Part shown: positions 1 through 12,546 of the stretch, piece after piece
How positions within the stretch are numbered: the first letter of the stretch is position 1
How the letters are laid out: every line of letters begins with the position of its first letter
Origin: Nicotiana tabacum
Lineage: Eukaryota > Streptophyta > Magnoliopsida > Solanales > Solanaceae
Reading direction: 5' to 3'
Assembly (NCBI RefSeq): GCF_000715075.1
Contig: NC_134080.1
Location: forward strand, 35,010,758 to 35,074,757
Length of the DNA stretch: 64,000 nucleotides
The notes under the pieces: model-generated
What the model was told of the DNA's origin: nothing
What the model saw: only the letters and a program-made list of their open reading frames with translations
Database searches by the model: none
Translations under genes and position numbers: made by a program

Positions 1-117
1 ATTTAAAACTTTAAACTTTAAACTTCAAAGTTTAATTCTAAGCCTTAAAAGTTTGCAAACACTTAAGTATCAATAATATTGAATAAGAAAATAAAATTTA
101 ATTTAAAAAAATTACAG

Positions 118-262
118 TAGCCCGGACCGCCCGAACCCGAACGGGCAAAACCTGAAATTTTCCAACCCGCCAGCAGCCCGTTTTCCCAGCCCGCCCGCTA
201 ACCGAACATGCAGGGGGTTTTCCCGTTCAGCCCGTCCCAGCCCGCCTGATAAACACCTATAG
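118..262. repeat. GC-rich CCCG-motif repeat, probable transposon end
   Basis: In an AT-rich surrounding this stretch is full of short CCCG, CCCGCC and CCCGAAC motifs. It looks like the terminal part of a plant DNA transposon or MITE whose other end lies left of the window. No terminal repeat or target duplication can be checked here, so the identity is a guess from texture only. Confidence 0.3.
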
Positions 263-864
263 GAGAACCACACCCTTCAAAGCTAGTTATTAAGGTGGAG
301 AGCCCAAAGCTATATAAAACCCACATCATCACATTACAATACCGATGTGGAATTCAAATCCTCATACCTTGCAATTGACCATAATTTTTTTCTATCATTA
401 TTTTTCTGTTCAATAACTGGCTTTTAATAAACCAAGAAATCGTGTCTGTTTGCAATAGATATGTCCTTAAATTCAGACACCATGTTTGCTCATAATTTCG
501 GTTATTATTAACTACATTAGTTTTGTCTGAATCTAAAAATATATATTTCAATATTAAATTAAACAGTATGAAAACATGGTAGCTTAGTTTAAGATAAGCC
601 TTCTGAATATATTTGAGAATAAGATAGTTTATTCTAAAGAAAACCGTCTTACTGTAGAACAAATATATAGATAAGTACTTATTGCAACTCGTCTTCCTTA
701 GAGAAGCCTATACATTAATTCTATGATTTCTTGAGGAAGCAAGGGCCAGCTTTACAAAGTGGCCTAAAATACTGTCAGTGTCACCTGTTTCATCTGAACT
801 GTTTTGAAGTTTATATCTTCAGAGCTCTTCCGAAATAATATAGGTATTTTCTTATATGATTCAG

Positions 865-1501
865 AAACCATTGGGTCCATCGACAATGTTAATGCCCGAG
901 GAAGTTGTACATGCTCTAGGATGCCATGATAACAACACACCTGAAGCAGTTACCAAACATGGTTCCTGCACTAAACTTCAGAATGCAGATAGGCCAAAAA
1001 GGTATGTCACGTGCTTAGTTTGCTTACATCAGCTCCTAATAGTATTGTCTGCTGCTTATTCATCTTCATTCAATAATTTATCCAGGAGACTTCTACCAGT
1101 TTCGTCTATCTTATTAAAAGATATAGGCAATATAGACTTCAAGGACGAGAATGAGAAACCAAAGGTGAATTCCTGGTGCTTATCATTTTCGGTTTTTGTT
1201 GCAGCCACTGTTGTCATTGCTTTCCTTTTCCTTTTATTAACCATTATCTGTATCCAATTTTAAATAATTCAACTTAGTGTCTCCATGTTTGGTAGGATGC
1301 ATAAATTTTCATGATGGAATTCCTTTCCCCCGGTTTGAGATGCAATATTTCTACTTCAAGCTCTTTTGTTGTACAAACACATTTGACTTAAACAACTTAT
1401 TGCAGGGAGTCAAGGCAGAAAAGAAAGGAGCTTCTCGTAAGAACAGAACTCAGGGCAGCACTTCGCTTATTCGTTTGCTCAAGGATAATCTTGGTATCTA
1501 G
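865..1501 (+). CDS. 3' end of an unidentified plant gene (three terminal exons)
   Basis: Three exons join in one frame with consensus splice sites. They are 865-1001 (acceptor TTCAG, donor AAG|GTATGT), 1086-1164 (acceptor TCCAG, donor AAG|GTGAAT) and 1406-1501 (acceptor TTGCAG, ending in TAG). The phases agree: the first junction splits a codon 2/1 and the second is in phase 0. The visible tail is about 103 residues and contains MPEEVVHALGCH, RRLLPVSSILLKDIG, a charged DENEKPK segment and a basic KAEKKGASRKNR stretch before the C-terminus LIRLLKDNLGI. The intron-retained reading frame would encode a hydrophobic stretch that is absent after splicing. I do not recognise the family. Upstream exons are not visible in 1-864 and may lie outside the window or be lost to insertion. 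Exon structure is directly supported; function is unknown. Confidence 0.6.
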
Positions 1502-2800
1502 TTCATTATGGACTGCATTCAAGGTTTCCTCTGCAATAAACGACACTGTTCTAGGGTGTAAATTTGATATTGTATATAAGGTCATTCAAATCCTTTTGAT
1601 GACTCTCAGTTGCTTTTTGTGCCTCACAAACATCATCTTTGAGTAAGCTGGCTAGACTTTTTCCTTTTGGGAAGAGGCCTAACTCCTCAAAATGCTACTC
1701 TGATTATTTTGAAAGCTTGTGAGCTTCTCCGAGGATTGTATCTAACGAATTTGAAAAGAACAAGACCAAGCATGGTAATGTAAATAGCCTTTGCTTCTTC
1801 TAAGTCCACGTGATTTTAAATCTGTTTTTTTGTCCCAGAATTATTTTATATTCAAGTATTTACGGATAACAAGGTTCATATATGTTCTACGTGGACAATA
1901 TATTACTTTGGGATAACATTTTCTGCATTATTTCTAGTGTTTGTTTGGTGATATTTTGTTATTAAAGGTTGACAAAAATGTCACTGTTGTCTAAAGCAAG
2001 ACTAGAAGTCATAACAGATGGATGGGTTTCTTCCATTTTAAATACATTTTTTCTAGAAGTAGAATGCAAAGAATGTTGTGGTATGCTCGCTCTGTTTCAA
2101 TGTAAATGACTATTTGACTGAGCCCCCGATGGGGGGGAATGAAAAAACTTTTAGAATTTGTAATCCTAAACATTTTATTTATGTGTCTGTAAAGCATTCC
2201 ATAAAGATATACCGTAAAGCTTAATATTTAGTTGTTTCAAAAATTTGAAGAGGTCATTCTTGTTGCAAGTTGGAACTAATAATAAGGAAAGAGTGCTACA
2301 TTAAAGAGAGCAGAAAGCTTAGCTAGTCAAGGAACTATAAGAAGCATCAGCTTTACTGGTTTATATATTGGTATACATAACTATCAAACAAGTACATTCA
2401 AGCTCTCTCTAACAGATTGTCATAATGTTCTGAGGATTACATTTGTTCATCTTCCAAATTGATTATAGACAGAATATGTGAAACATTTATTGAAGAAAAA
2501 TATGTCAAGGACCAATCACTATTCACGAGCAAGAGTTGGGCCTTCAAGAACAACGAAGATTTCTGAAATTTTTTGGTCATGTGCAAAAACAATTGTTTAA
2601 GATAAAGAAGTTTAGATAACGAATAGGCGCGTCTAATTCACACGCAGAGCGATCCCTAGCCCACGGCCCTACCTAGGTCTTAATTTGCTGTGAGACCGAT
2701 TTGGCCCTAGGTAAAGTGGAACACGGTGCATCAGTCTCACACGAGTCATGCCTCAGCCTTGCCTGCCGCATCTCGATTCACCCTAACTGTCTTTGACCAA
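1502..2800. other. 3' UTR and intergenic stretch with no recognised gene
   Basis: The first few hundred bases are likely the 3' UTR of the gene ending at 1501. Beyond that I see AT-rich sequence with only short spurious reading frames and no repeat that I can name. Confidence 0.4.
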
Positions 2801-2802
2801 CT

Positions 2803-2925
2803 TCCACAACAACCTCCGCTATGATTATTATTATGGAAAAAATAACCGGTCCCAACGAAAAACAACTTCCACAACAGCCTTCCAATTATTTTATTATGGG
2901 AAAGAATATCGGTCGCAACGATCGA
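2803..2925. repeat. Imperfect tandem duplication, unit about 60-65 bp
   Basis: Two successive units each start with CTTCCACAACA and contain an ATTATTATGG-like segment followed by CGGTC and CAACGA. The second unit is slightly diverged. No coding signal overlaps it. Confidence 0.5.
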
Positions 2926-3089
2926 GTTAGCTCTATGGACTAACCGCGCGAGGAAACAAACAAGATAATAGTAATACTAAATATGTCTCATTGATATATA
3001 AGTGCCGCAACGAATATACGACAACAAAAGACTAGTCTATATGATTAAGATTTACAATAAAAGGTTAATTTTATTAAGATGCTATCATC

Positions 3090-3560
3090 CACATTTATTA
3101 TTAATTGCCACTATCGCTTACCATTATCAACTGTTACCATGTCATCCACCATCACCATACTCAACCACCACCAACACCATCACAACCACCATCCTCAATC
3201 ATAGTCGTCACCATTATCGACAATCGCCACCCACCATCTCCACTACTCCCACCACCATCATTCACAACCACAAATTTATCCACCTCAATTACCATAACTA
3301 ACCACCGCATCACCATCAACAACCATAGCCGGCATTGCCCACCATTATAAACTACCACCACCTTCCTCAATTACAATCACAATTACCACTACTACCCATC
3401 ATTATTAACTATTACCACCCACCACCACCATCCTCTACCATAACCACCATCACTATCAATTACCACTAGCTACTACCCAAAACCACCACCAACCACTGCC
3501 TCTAGTCGGCATTCACACGCACAATCGTTAGCCATCACCACTACTAACTACCATATTTTA
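3090..3560. repeat. Low-complexity CAC/CAT/ACC trinucleotide tract
   Basis: About 470 bp is made of imperfect CCA, CAT and CAC triplets with almost no G on the plus strand. Reading frames on both strands are simple His/Pro/Thr-rich or Gly/Val-rich translations of the repeat and are not genes. Confidence 0.7.
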
Positions 3561-3696
3561 AAAAGTATATTTTATTGATAGAATATTAGATTAATTAGTA
3601 TTTTATTTGAATTTTATGTTTATTAGTTTTCAAATAAAGATAAATTTTATACATTCGGAAATTAAACAACAATAATCTTAATCATTTAGTATTTAG

Positions 3697-3830
3697 ATTT
3701 TAATACACATTTTAATATTCGGGTGCATATTCAGATTCAGATTTCTTAATCTTAATACACATTTTAATATTCAGATGTGTATTCAGATTCAAACATCTTA
3801 ATCTTAAAAAGGAACAAATGAGGCCTAAGT
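3697..3830. repeat. Direct repeat of about 56 bp next to a MITE-like end
   Basis: Two adjacent units share TACACATTTTAATATTC followed by a CAGATTCA segment. They end in GGAACAAATGAGGCC, which resembles a terminal repeat of common dicot MITEs. The opposite terminus was not found, so this is probably a truncated or rearranged copy. Confidence 0.35.
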
Positions 3831-4050
3831 CATGGAGCACTAGATTCTAATATATGTGTGTATTTGTGTGGAAACCAAGTATAGGAGAGTAACATATATG
3901 ATTTAGAACCCACACTCCCAATTCATCACAGACGGATCCAAAATTTGAACATTAAGAGTTTGAATTTGAGATCTACTACGATCCATTTCATTTATCAGGT
4001 TTGAAATTTATTATTTATACTTTTTAGTGGATCTTTTAACACATGCATAC

Positions 4051-5333
4051 TGATAGTAGGCTATATAGTCGATATTTACACCTTAATAGGACCATACTTT
4101 GTTGTTGTTTTATAGATAATTTGCCAACAAAATGCTCTAAATAGTGTTCTTTTGTTTAGGAGGGAATATTATAGGAGAGGAAGCAACATGGAGTGTTTTG
4201 GAGGCGATAATGTGAAGAAAAACACCCACTCAAGAAGTACCCGAACACAAAGAAGCATAAATGGCCTGGGCAAGAAGACCACCGCGACCGCGGTGGCACC
4301 GCGGCGAACCGAGGCAGATTAATGAAGGAAGGCAGAAAGGTCAGTATTCACCGCGGTCGACCGCGGTTGGCCACGACTGCGGTGAACTGTTCACGCAGCT
4401 GGAAGTTTGAGGACCAAAGTGTAATTTCGGAGAAACTTTTGTAAAACCCTTATAAGCTTTAGAAACTCGCCCAACTGGGAGAACAAGCTAATTTTAGACT
4501 ATTTTTGGAGGAAGAACAAGTGTGAGAAGATCAACCAAACATTAGAGTTTTTCTATCTCCTTTTAATTCTTGCAATTTTACATTATGAACAATTTAGTAG
4601 TTATTGCTTATTTTGTTATGAGTAGCTAAACATTTATCTAGGGTTGATGGAACCAATTGTTGGTTGAAGTTTTGACTCAAGTTGTTATAATCGAGCCGGG
4701 TTTATGATATGATTGTTCAACTACGTTTTGTATGGTGATTAATTGAATGGGCCCTTGATTAATCGTGTTTAATTACCTTATATTGCTTGAAAAAGAATAT
4801 TAGGTTAGATAGCTGTTGAACACCACCACTTTTGGGTAATTGAAGAGATTCATTACTTGAACTTAAAAGTGGGTTTAGAGATAACAAAACTTTGGTGGGA
4901 TAATTTAGAGTTGCATACCCATTGTCAGCTAGAGTAGTTCGAGAGAATGCTCTAGTAAATTATTGTAGTTGATCGAGAGATAATTACGATAGCCCATAAC
5001 TCTTAATCCTCATATAGTATTACGGCGAGATTATAGCGGAAGAATCAAGACCTAAACTAGCAATTGGGGAAATCAATGCCCTAGACCTTTTTACCATTGA
5101 ATTATCTTTGTTTTAGCTTATTGTTGTTTTCAATAGTAGTTGAAGTAGTTAAATAAAAACCCAGTCTTTATTGATCAAAAATCTTGCATCTAGAGATTGG
5201 TTGAGTTGATAATAACATTGCCGAAAAGTGTAATAGGTAGGATAGTTCCCTGAGGATTCGATTCCGGACTTAAAGCCGGATTATATTTGCAGCGACCGCT
5301 TTGTCCTTTAAAGGGCATAGTTGGGCGTTATCA
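4051..5333 (+). repeat. 5' LTR of the Athila-like element
   Basis: This 1283-bp LTR has TG...CA ends and short inverted termini TGATA/TATCA. It carries two clusters of GC-rich palindromes built on CCGCGGT (4279-4313 and 4348-4385). It is matched by the 3' copy at 17412-18680. Confidence 0.92.
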
Positions 5334-5338
5334 AATTT

Positions 5339-5356
5339 TGGCGCCGTTGTCGGGGA
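5339..5356 (+). other. Primer-binding site
   Basis: TGGCGCCGTTGTCGGGGA lies five bases after the 5' LTR. Its leading TGG matches a tRNA CCA end, and the sequence is that of the Asp-tRNA type primer site known from Athila elements (family knowledge from memory). Confidence 0.85.
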
Positions 5357-5482
5357 ACTAACGGTGTTATTTATTACAACTTAGAAGTAGTGTTAAAAAT
5401 TATTAGTTCAAATCAATTTTCAAAGGTGTTAAACAATTTTCATTGAAATTCTAACATCTGAACTCTTGTGGAATTCAGGTGT

Positions 5483-7210
5483 ATGCCTAGAAATTCTTCG
5501 AGGACTGGAGAACTGCTTGAAGGACTTTCAGACCCCGAGAAAACATTCAGGGCATTGAACCGTGCTAACAGTAGGATCCAACAATCACAACAACCACACC
5601 AGCTTGAATTTGACATGGGTGACGTAGAGAACGTCAACGGAAACATCAGGGATGAGCCAGCTGACCCAAACGTTAGAGTGGTGGCACCTCTTGTGCCAGA
5701 AGCTACACTTTATGATTGGGCTCAACCCACAACTGACAACCTGGCAACTGCCATAGCTGTGCCCGCAATTCAAGCGGAGACATTCCAGATCACCAACAAC
5801 ATGCTACATCTGCTACAAAATAAAGGATTGTTTTCCAGGTCACACATTGAAGACCCTCAACAACATTTGAATTTTTTTTGTCAATTTGTGTGACTCAAAG
5901 GCAGCCAAATGTGACCCCAGAAGCTATCATGCTATTACTGTTCCCGTTCTCTGTGACTGGGGAAGCTCAGACTTGGCTAAATTCGCTCCCAATCAATTCC
6001 ATTGTCACCTGGGAGGAATTAGTAAAGCAGTTTTTGAATAAGTTCTACCCGCCCAACAAGACTGCAAGGCAAATTGATGAAATATTGCAGTACAAGCAGC
6101 AGCCGACTGAAACCTTGCAAGAAACTTGGGAAAGATTTAAATGGATGCTGGTGAAGTGTCCTCACTATGACATTCTAGACCAGATGCTTGGCCAAAGATT
6201 CTACATGGGATTAGCTGACAATCTAAAGGCCAATGTGGATGCTTCAGCTGAAGGTGCATTTTTGAGTAAGACATTCAGCGAGTACAAAGTCCTTCTTGAC
6301 AAGATGTCCCAGAATTCGAGGTGGATGGCTAGAGGTACAACACTGGCACCTATAGTGCATTCAGTACCTCTCGACCCAAATAATTCGCAGGCAGAGAACA
6401 TGGCCACACTCATGACTCAGATGAGTATTTTGACAAAGAAGATAGATGAGATTGGTACCAAACAGGTGCATATTGTTGACACGACAAATGGAGGACTGTG
6501 TACACCCTGTGTTAATCAGTCTTATGTGTGTCCATGGAGCGGAGAAGGTGAAAATCAAGGAGCAAGGGAAGATATGAATTATGTTAACAACTTTGGGGGT
6601 CAGAGATAAGGAGGACAACAGTGGAGACCGGTACCAAATCAACAATACAGACCCAATGTGCCTCAGCCTGGGGGCATGCAAGCTCAAGGTCAAATGGTGC
6701 CATACCACCAGAGACAACAGGGATACTCACAGCAGAACCAGCAACAGTTGACATATCAGCTACCTCCTCAGCAACAAGATAACAACATGGTAGAGATCAA
6801 GGGGATGCTCCAGCACCTCATTGGAACAAATGGTAAGATGCAAGAGAAGTTGGCAGTATATGACTCAGCTATAAAGAACATTGAAACTCAGTTGGGGCAG
6901 TTGTCTATGGCTTTAAACAATCGCCCCCGGGGAACATTGCCAGCGAATACAAATATTAACCCCAAGGAGCAAAACCCGAATCAGCTGATGGCAGTAAGTC
7001 TTCGAAATGGGAGAGATTTAGACAAAGAGCAGGAGGTTGCACAAGGCAGCAAAGAGACTACGCCAGCCACTCCAATTCCACTAGAGGTAGATGAACTAAC
7101 AAATCTGACTGAAGTGGTAGTTGAACAGGGTCAAGATGAAAAAGGTAAGGCTAAGGTAAGGCTAAGGTAAATGAACAAGCTACAGAACAGATGATGCCTC
7201 TTGTGCCATA
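5483..7210 (+). pseudogene. gag of the Athila-like element, broken
   Basis: The likely start is the ATG at 5483 (MPRNSSRTGELL). The capsid-type retrotransposon gag region follows, with WLNSLP, the EELVKQFLNKF segment and QETWERFKWM, then a Gln-rich part and a coiled region. Four breaks are visible. A run of nine T at about 5872-5880 shifts the frame. An in-frame TAA sits at 6607-6609. An 11-bp tandem duplication (GGCTAAGGTAA twice) near 7148-7170 shifts the frame again. A TAG lies near 7208. A Cys-rich stretch at about 6495-6530 resembles a degraded zinc knuckle. The reading frame would continue into protease but is interrupted by the solo LTR at 7262. Confidence 0.85.
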
Positions 7211-7261
7211 GAACCCCAACAGAGAGAAGCCAGCAAGCAGTGAACAAAGGGTGATACCTAC

Positions 7262-9861
7262 TGTCATCCTTTTTACACCACCTACACCCCGCAAAGGGCG
7301 TAAAGGAGTTTTTCCATTTAAATGACAATCGGAACGGGATTTAATTATTAATTATTCAGAGTCGCCACTTGAGATATTAATGGTGTCCCAAGTCACCGGT
7401 TGAATCCCGAACCGAGGAAATTTATGACTCTGTTAACAGTCCGCGTACCAGAAATCCGAGTAAGGAATTCTGTTAACCCGGGAGAAGGTGTTAGGCATTC
7501 CCGGGTTCCGTGGTTCTAGCACGGTCGCTTAACTATTGTATTTGATTTTATCTGATTTTAATACATGCTAGCTTATGTGCCTTTTATTAATTTTACACCG
7601 CTTTTATTATAATATTTTTTTTAAGAATGGCGACGTCATGAAAACGCGTTTCGAACCACGTCGCAATCAATGCACCCGTAGTTATCAACACATTTCGACT
7701 TCGTCAAGATTTGGGTTTGAGCCGCATCAATGCGCACCCGAGTTTAAAAAGGTTATTTAATTAAATCGTGCCTAAAGATGCTAACGTAGTATTATTTTTG
7801 GGAAAAGCCATGGAGTTCGCTAAACGACCATCCCAAATTCTAATTATTTCGATAATTATTTACTAAGGGCCCCACATTTTTTTTTTGCGGTGAGGCTCGT
7901 CTCAATTTATGAACCTCTTTTCTATCATTATTTATTTTTAAGGATTACGATGTCGCGAAAACGCGTTTCGAACCACGTCGCAATCAATGCGCCCGTGATT
8001 GTCAACACATTTTGACTCCGTTGAGATTTGAGTCATATAAATGTACACCCGAGTTGGGGATAAGGTATCATGACTATGCCACGAGAAACCGTACCCATAG
8101 CCACGATATTTAATAATAATCACGCCTAAAGCAAGTTACGATGTTCATAATTGGTTCATTTCCCATGCTTACGGCCTAATGGTCTAGTCTAATAGTCAAC
8201 CCATTGTTCCCCAATCTATTACCTTGTTTCTTTCTCAATTAACTCAAAACTAACATTAGAATTCCCATCCCAAAATAAGCAATAACATGATAATTACAAA
8301 CAAAACTGTTGCCAACCTAAACGTTCCTTTTAACTAAACACGATTCATATGCATTAACTTTAAAGAAAGCAAATGGCAAATTAACATGTAACAAGACCAA
8401 GCAATAAATGGTGACATGAATCCAACAAATCCACCCACGGCATAAAACTGACTAAATCAACTAAAACTACATAATGAAAGGGAGGTTAGTTCGAAGAGCA
8501 GCAGCAGAATAAAACCCATTCAGTAAACTAGCAAAAGCAAATAAAGGTAAAATAGTATGAGAATAGACCTTACGCGATAAGCTTTCTTTATATTTAGAAA
8601 CCAACTGTGAACAAAGCTTCGAACGAACATGAGACGGTCCTAGACCTCCGCCGGAATCTCTAACGGAACTGAATAGACCCGACAAACTCGACGAACTCGA
8701 CTCGATCCAACTTTCTCTTTTGAATTCAGACTTGGACGTTTTTGTTTTTGGGTCGACGAAGAAGATGGGGTGTCGTAAGCGACTGGACTGTTGCTTCAAC
8801 CTGAAGAGGACGAAGTCCAATGGGGGGGGTCCTGCGTCGTGTATTCGGCGTAGCTCTAGATTTCAGTCCATATCCCAGGTGTTATTTTGTGTTGTCTTCT
8901 ACTGGTTGCTGGTTGAGAAGAGAACGACAATGGTTCCTTTTAGAGGACAGAGACGGGGAAAGGGTGGGGGTCGTGTGCTCGAAGAAGACGATGCAAGGGT
9001 GGTGGGTCGTGAAGAAGGCGACGCAGGTATGGTGGGTCGTGAAGAAGATGATGGTCGGGGGGGAAGGTCGTTTGTGTTGCGCAGTTTCTCCAGCTGCTGC
9101 TCCTATCAGCTTCTTAAAATGAAGAAGCATGCGCAGCTTTGCTGCCTTTCTTTCAGCTCCCCTCTTCCATGCGCAGCTTTGCTGCGTTTTTCTTCAGCTC
9201 CTTCTTCGTTTCCTTCTTTTGTTTTCGACGAAGTCGGGAGGGGTTGTTTTTAGAGATAGGGTCGTTTGGGTTCAGGGAGGTGGTGGGGTGCGAAGAAGAT
9301 GATCCGGGTGGGGGTGGGTCGTTTTTGTTGCGCAGCTTTGCTGCTTTCCAGCTTCTTCCCCCGTTTTTTGTTTCTTATTCTTTAGTCTTCTTTTTATAGT
9401 GTAGAGTCTAGGTTGTAGGGTTTTAGGTTAAGGGGTATGGGCCTAGGAATTATGGGCTTGACAATTGTGGGCTATGTCCGAAAATAGGCCTAAAGATGGG
9501 TTGCTCGAGCCCAAGCTCTATTCTTTTGCCGCGAATGAGATTAAAAATACGCGCCCATTTATTAATTAGTCCTACTATTAAAATAATTATTAGAACAAAA
9601 CTAACCATTAAACAAATCTATTTTTTTTTTGTATTTTCAAACATTATATAAAAATAAAAATACGATACTATTTTTATATTTTTTTAGATTAAAAATGACT
9701 ACAAAATATTAATGAACTTATTTTTTGTAATTTTTGTTTTCTTTTACTAAAATAAAGTAAAAGAGTCAAAATTACTTAAAATATCTATATTATGCCTAAA
9801 TTAAATATTTTACGCTAATATATAAAAAATCTTGGGGAGGGTCAAAAATCACATGTCTACA
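7262..9861 (-). mobile_element. Solo LTR nested between gag and protease
   Basis: A 2600-bp segment starts TGTCATCC and ends ATGTCTACA and is flanked by the 5-bp duplication CCTAC (7257-7261 and 9862-9866). Its left ~200 bp aligns with the LTR at 51271-53571: a shared AAAGGACAATCGAAACGGG-like stretch, a CAGAGTCGCCACTTGAGA-like stretch, and the GTTAACCCGGGAGAAGGTGT block. By comparison with that element its sense strand is minus. No second LTR or interior is present, which is the hallmark of LTR-LTR recombination. Its short reading frames on both strands (8467-9399) look accidental. Confidence 0.88.
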
Positions 9862-11004
9862 CCTACACCATTCCCTCAGAGACTGGTAAAACAAAAGAAG
9901 GAAGATCAATACAAGAAATTCATGGAGATGCTGCGTCAAATTCAGCTGAATATTCCTTTGATGGATGCCTTGAGGGAGATGTCAGGTTATGCGAAGATGA
10001 TGAAAGACCTAATGTCACGGAAGTTTGATTTTCAGGACCTATCCACAGTGACTCTGACGCAGACCTGCATCGCAGTAGTGACCAGACCGATGGCTCAAAA
10101 GATGTCCGACCCAGGTAGCTTCACTATTCCATGCATGATTGGGAGTTACGCCTTTGCAAAGGCATTTTGTGATTTGGGAGCCAACAAAAATTTGATGCCT
10201 CTGGCTGTATACACCAAACTGGGCATTAGCAGAGCTAGACCGACTTCGATGCTGCTTCAACTGGCTAACTGCACGGTAAAAAGACCTACTAGAATTCTTG
10301 ATGATGTGTTGGTGCAAGTGGGGAAGTTCGTGTTCCCTGCAGACTTTGTTATTCTGGATTGTCAGGTAGATGAGGAGATATCTATCATTTTAGGTAGGCC
10401 ATTTTTGGCCACTGGGAGAGCCCTGATCGATTGTGAGACTGGGGAATTAAAAATAAGACTGAACGATGAAGAAGTCATATTCAATGTTCAGCAATCTATG
10501 AGGAGACCTAGTGAATATGTTAATTGCTCTCTAGTGGAGGCAGTGTATGTGATCCTGCAAGAAGATGATGTGACCTTGACTGCTAAAGATCCATTGGAGG
10601 CATGTTTGACAAATTAAGAAGAAATGGATGGTGAAGGGGTGGCTGAGTGGGTCATGTCACTTGAAGGCCAAGGATTCTGGAAAAGGGAACCTCAGTTCGA
10701 GTCCCTTGAGTTAGAAAAAAGGGCTACACCTCCAGCAAAGTCATCGGTAGAGGAACCACCCAAGTTGGAGTTGAAGCCGCTTCCAGCTCACTTCAAGTAC
10801 GTTTTCTTAGGCCCCGATTCTACTTTGCCTGTTATTATATCATCTGGTTTGTTAGATGTGCAGGTAGAACAGCTCTTACAGGTACTGCAGGAAAGCAAGA
10901 CTGTCATTGGCTGGACCATGGCAGACATAAAGGGTATCAGCCCAGCCTTCTGTATGCATAAGATTCTCTTGGAAGAAGGGCACAAACCTTCCAGAGAACA
11001 TTAA
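9862..11004 (+). pseudogene. Protease region of Athila-like pol
   Basis: Immediately after the nested solo LTR the frame opens with the PFPQRL segment typical of the gag-protease linker in plant Ty3/gypsy polyproteins. It continues to the aspartic protease, where [12 protein letters not shown] carries the D-L-G active-site triplet. The later [16 protein letters not shown] segment is the conserved second half of the protease fold. An in-frame TAA ends the first piece at 10615-10617. The frame then continues through a linker (10624-11001) into another in-frame TAA at 11002-11004, directly before RT. An apparent ATG at 9832 lies in the solo LTR and is not the native start. Confidence 0.85.
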
Positions 11005-12546
11005 CGAAGGCTGAACCTGAACATGAAAGAGGTAGTAAAGAAGGAAGTGATCAAATGGTTAGATGCGAGAATCATCTTCCCCATCTCTGATAGCAATTGG
11101 GTTAGCCCTGTCCAATGTGTGCCAAAAAAGGGGGGAATGACTGTTGTGCAAAATGAGAACAATGAGTTGATCTCAACTCGTACAGTCACGGGATGGTGGA
11201 TTTGCATGGATTACCGAAAATTGAACACAGCCACCCGGAAGGATCACTTCCCCTTGCCTTTCGTTGACCAAATGTTGGACAGGCTGGCCGAGCGCTCACA
11301 CTTTTGTTTCTTGGATGGATATTCGGGGTACAATCATATATCAATAGCCCCCGAAGATAGAGATAAAACATCCTTCACTTGTCCATATGGCATCTTCGCC
11401 TTTCGGAGAATGCCTTTTGGGCTTTGCAATGCACCGACGACATTTAAACGGTGCATGTTAGCCATTTCCACAGACATGGTAGAGGATATTATGGAGGTCT
11501 TTATGGATGATTTCTCCGTGGTGGGAGATTCATTCGAGGATTGTCTTCACAACTTAAGAAGAGTGCTCAAAAGATGTGTGGAGACAAATTTAGTGTTGAA
11601 CTGGGAGAAGTACCATTTTATGGTACAGGAAGGGATAGTCCTGGGACATCGAGTGTCCAGTAAAGGAATTGAGGTCGACCATGCTAAGGTTGACGTGATT
11701 GAAAAACTACCACCGCCTACTTCAATCAAGGTGGTGAGAAGTTTCCTTGGGCACGTCGGGTTCTACAGGCGATTCATAAAAGATTTCTCCAAAATTGCTA
11801 ACCCATTATGCAAACTCCTTGAAAATGATCACCCCTTTGTGTTTTCTAATGATTGCAGGTTGGCATTTGAGGAGCTGAAGAAGATATTGGTAACTGCACC
11901 CATCATTGTTGCACCCAACTGGGAGCAACCATTTGAGCTCATGTGCGACGCAAGTGACTATGCCATAGGAGCAGTCTTGGGGCAGCGACAGGGTAAACTA
12001 ATGCACCCGATTTATTATGCAAGCAGAACGCTGAGCGGTGCACAACTCAATTACACTGTGACGGAAAAGGAGATGTTGGTTGTTGTTTTTGCATTCGAAA
12101 AATTCATGTCATACTTGATTGGCTCGAAAGTTATTGTTTACACTGACCATGCAACAATTAAGTACCTGATAGAAAAGAATGAGTCAAAGCCACGCTTGAT
12201 TTGCTGGGTTCTTCTGTTACAAGAATTTGATCTGGAAATACGTGACCGAAAAGGGACAGAGAACCAAGTAGCTGACCACCTTTCAAGGTTGGAAGGAGCT
12301 GAAAAGAAGGTAGAGGTTGAGGATATAACAGAGACATTCCCGGATGAACAGTTACTAGCAATGACAATGGAAAAGGCACCTTGGTATGCTGATATTGCTA
12401 ATTATTTAGCAAGTGGTATTGTACCTTATGAACTCTCCTCAATACAAAAGAAAAAGTTCTTTCGTGATTGTCGGTATTATTATTGGGATGAACCTTTATT
12501 GTTTAAAATATGCGTAGATAACATGATCCGGCGGTGTATCCCCTAG
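11005..12546 (+). pseudogene. Reverse transcriptase and RNase H of Athila-like pol
   Basis: This is the longest open piece of pol. RT shows the entry segment [34 protein letters not shown], the segment [12 protein letters not shown] and the catalytic FMDDF. RNase H follows with [14 protein letters not shown], the [15 protein letters not shown] helix, [10 protein letters not shown] and ADHLSRLE. These are the standard Ty3/gypsy catalytic blocks. The piece ends at an in-frame TAG (12544-12546) at the start of the integrase zinc finger, so it cannot give a full polyprotein. Confidence 0.92.

Noticed and set aside
865..1501. Naming the terminal exons as a kinesin tail
   Set aside because: Only a vague memory of similar C-termini; no motor domain is in the window to support it.
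3002..3370. Overlapping His/Pro/Thr-rich and Gly/Val-rich reading frames
   Set aside because: They are translations of the CAC/CAT low-complexity tract on both strands, with no start context, domain or splice signal.
8467..9399. Several 80-177-residue frames inside the solo LTR
   Set aside because: They overlap on both strands, have biased low-complexity composition and lie wholly within an LTR; no family resemblance.
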